Below are positions 6,259 through 6,725 of a DNA stretch of 6,725 nt, in pieces. Source of the DNA: Methanobacteriota archaeon (GTDB lineage: Archaea > Halobacteriota > Methanosarcinia > Methanosarcinales > Methanosarcinaceae); the NCBI GenBank assembly GCA_030837265.1, contig JAUPKV010000518.1:1-6725 (forward strand), written 5' to 3'. Position numbers and translations under genes: made by a program. How positions within the stretch are numbered: position 1 is the first letter of the stretch; each line of letters opens with the position of its first letter. The notes under the pieces were generated by a model. The model did no database searches. It saw nothing but the letters and a program-made list of their open reading frames with translations, and had not been told where the DNA came from.

Positions 6259-6263
6259 TCAAT
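6202..6263 (+). repeat. Perfect 28-bp direct repeat, two copies
   Basis: The copies span 6202-6229 and 6236-6263. Both begin CTTTATTCTTATTATC and end AGTATAATCAAT, with the six bases CGAAAA between them. Only two copies with a 6-nt spacer exist, so it is a local duplication and not a CRISPR. Confidence 0.9.
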
Positions 6264-6315
6264 TAAAAAACTGAAAGATTTTTAGATTTATTTGGATACA
6301 TTAATAAAATGATAA

Positions 6316-6490
6316 ATTCTTGTTTTTGGACCAAAAGATTCGGATAAATCGACTATTAGTACTCTAACTGAATTTGTTTCAAAACAACGGTTGAAAATTT
6401 GAAGTATTAACAACAAACGCCCAAGACAATAGATTTAATGTATTTAATGAACGATTACAAACTATCATTAATGAAAAATATCCAAAATAA
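6316..6490 (+). pseudogene. Decayed P-loop protein fragment in two frames
   Basis: The frame at 6316-6402 reads ILVFGPKDSDKSTIS, then TLTEFVSKQRLKI and stop. GPKDSDKST resembles a Walker A motif (GxxxxGKS/T) in which the glycine before Lys is replaced by Asp. The overlapping frame at 6395-6490 reads KFEVLTTNAQDNRF, then NVFNERLQTIINEKYPK and stop, and looks like the last helix of a protein. Skipping one base in the AAAA at 6394-6397 joins them. There is no start codon at the 5' end and the joined length is far below any P-loop NTPase, so most of the gene is missing. A small GTPase of the Ras-like kind with an internal deletion is one reading; it is speculative. Confidence 0.35.
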
Positions 6491-6529
6491 AATTTGAAAA
6501 TTTGTACCTTTGTGCCTAAAATTCCTTAA

Positions 6530-6634
6530 ACTCATCGAGATATTCATGCCCAGTTCGGAGGCAAATACACAGGAGATGACCCTGTGCATCTATTATTGGA
6601 AATTCAACAATTGGAAATTCAACACTTCAATTGA
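6530..6634 (+). pseudogene. Open frame without start, possible C-terminal gene remnant
   Basis: This frame reads THRDIHAQFGGKYTG, then DDPVHLLLEIQQLEIQHFN, ending at TGA 6632-6634. It has no ATG, GTG or TTG in a usable position and stops 18 nt before the lipoprotein gene. The 15-bp tandem repeat within it is in phase (LEIQQ then LEIQH), which keeps the frame open. The amino-acid make-up looks protein-like, but I recognise no family. Confidence 0.2.
6595..6624 (+). repeat. Perfect 15-bp tandem repeat, two units
   Basis: ATTGGAAATTCAACA occurs at 6595-6609 and immediately again at 6610-6624. It lies just upstream of the lipoprotein gene, so it could affect its leader or promoter, or may simply be slippage. 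Confidence 0.85.
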
Positions 6635-6636
6635 AG
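6625..6636. promoter_or_regulatory. 12-bp palindrome CTTCAATTGAAG before the lipoprotein gene
   Basis: The perfect palindrome directly follows the 15-bp tandem repeat and ends 4 nt before the ribosome site AGAGGT (6641-6646). It could be an operator acting on the gene or a weak leader structure. No second copy was noticed in the window. Confidence 0.3.
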
Positions 6637-6652
6637 CATAAGAGGTTTTTAA

Positions 6653-6725
6653 ATGAAAAAAATATGTTTTTTGTTAGTCCTGTTACTAATTACCAGCGTA
6701 TTTAGCGGTTGCGTTGGACAGGAAA
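6653..6725 (+). CDS. Lipoprotein, N-terminal fragment, cut by the window end
   Basis: Only 24 codons are present. They encode a lipoprotein signal peptide: MKK, a hydrophobic core (ICFLLVLLLITSV), and the lipobox FSGC with the lipid-anchored cysteine at residue 20, followed by VGQE. The mature protein would sit on the outer face of the cytoplasmic membrane. The ATG has the ribosome site AGAGGT at 6641-6646, 6 nt upstream. Similar signal peptides are common on Methanosarcina solute-binding and surface lipoproteins; the rest of the sequence is needed to tell which. Confidence 0.75.
   Translation, partial: MKKICFLLVLLLITSVFSGCVGQE

Larger units (their letters stand above)
6054..6652. other. 600-nt accessory gap with decayed reading frames and repeats
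   Basis: No intact gene was found. The stretch holds the minus-strand promoter of the unknown gene, a 7-bp inverted repeat, three to four short plus-strand frames that look like protein remnants, a 28-bp direct repeat, a 15-bp tandem repeat and a palindrome. I interpret it as decayed genes between two live ones. Confidence 0.5.

Noticed and set aside
6202..6263. Possible CRISPR array
   Set aside because: There are only two repeat copies with a 6-nt spacer and no cas genes, so it is a simple duplication.

Overview
The window looks like chromosomal DNA of a methanogenic archaeon of the genus Methanosarcina or a close relative. Evidence for this: a Kae1-Bud32 fusion gene of the euryarchaeal type; a secreted protein built from 41-46 residue beta-propeller repeats plus a PKD domain, a typical Methanosarcina surface architecture; archaeal TATA-like promoters, with Shine-Dalgarno motifs before some genes only; and long AT-rich, partly decayed intergenic DNA. 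I cannot assign a species from the sequence alone.

Layout. (1) 1-231: a 70-residue minus-strand protein with paired CxxC motifs, resembling a small zinc-binding protein common in phages and plasmids. (2) 388-1145: two overlapping plus-strand reading frames. They read best as one TPR-like, two-helix membrane protein split by a -1 frame change at an A-run (759-765). (3) 1237-3427: the best-supported unit, kae1-bud32 (t6A tRNA modification, KEOPS complex) overlapping by 8 nt a RdgB/HAM1-type XTP/dITP diphosphatase. The two products serve tRNA decoding and nucleotide-pool sanitation. (4) 3668-4903: an exported seven-repeat propeller protein with a C-terminal PKD domain, followed by a hairpin terminator. 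(5) 4904-5285: non-coding DNA with a perfect 10-bp inverted repeat, between converging genes. (6) 5286-6053, minus strand: a conserved-looking, glycine-rich protein of unknown function. (7) 6054-6652: about 600 nt with no intact gene, but with several short reading frames that look protein-like (one with a degenerate P-loop), a 28-bp direct repeat, a 15-bp tandem repeat and a 12-bp palindrome. I read this as gene decay. (8) 6653 to the end: the first 24 codons of a lipoprotein gene.

No mobile element, CRISPR array, rRNA or tRNA was recognised. I found no clearly new system. The best leads are the slippery A AAA AAG junction joining the two halves of the TPR/membrane protein, the uncharacterised 255-residue protein, and the decayed interval at 6100-6640.
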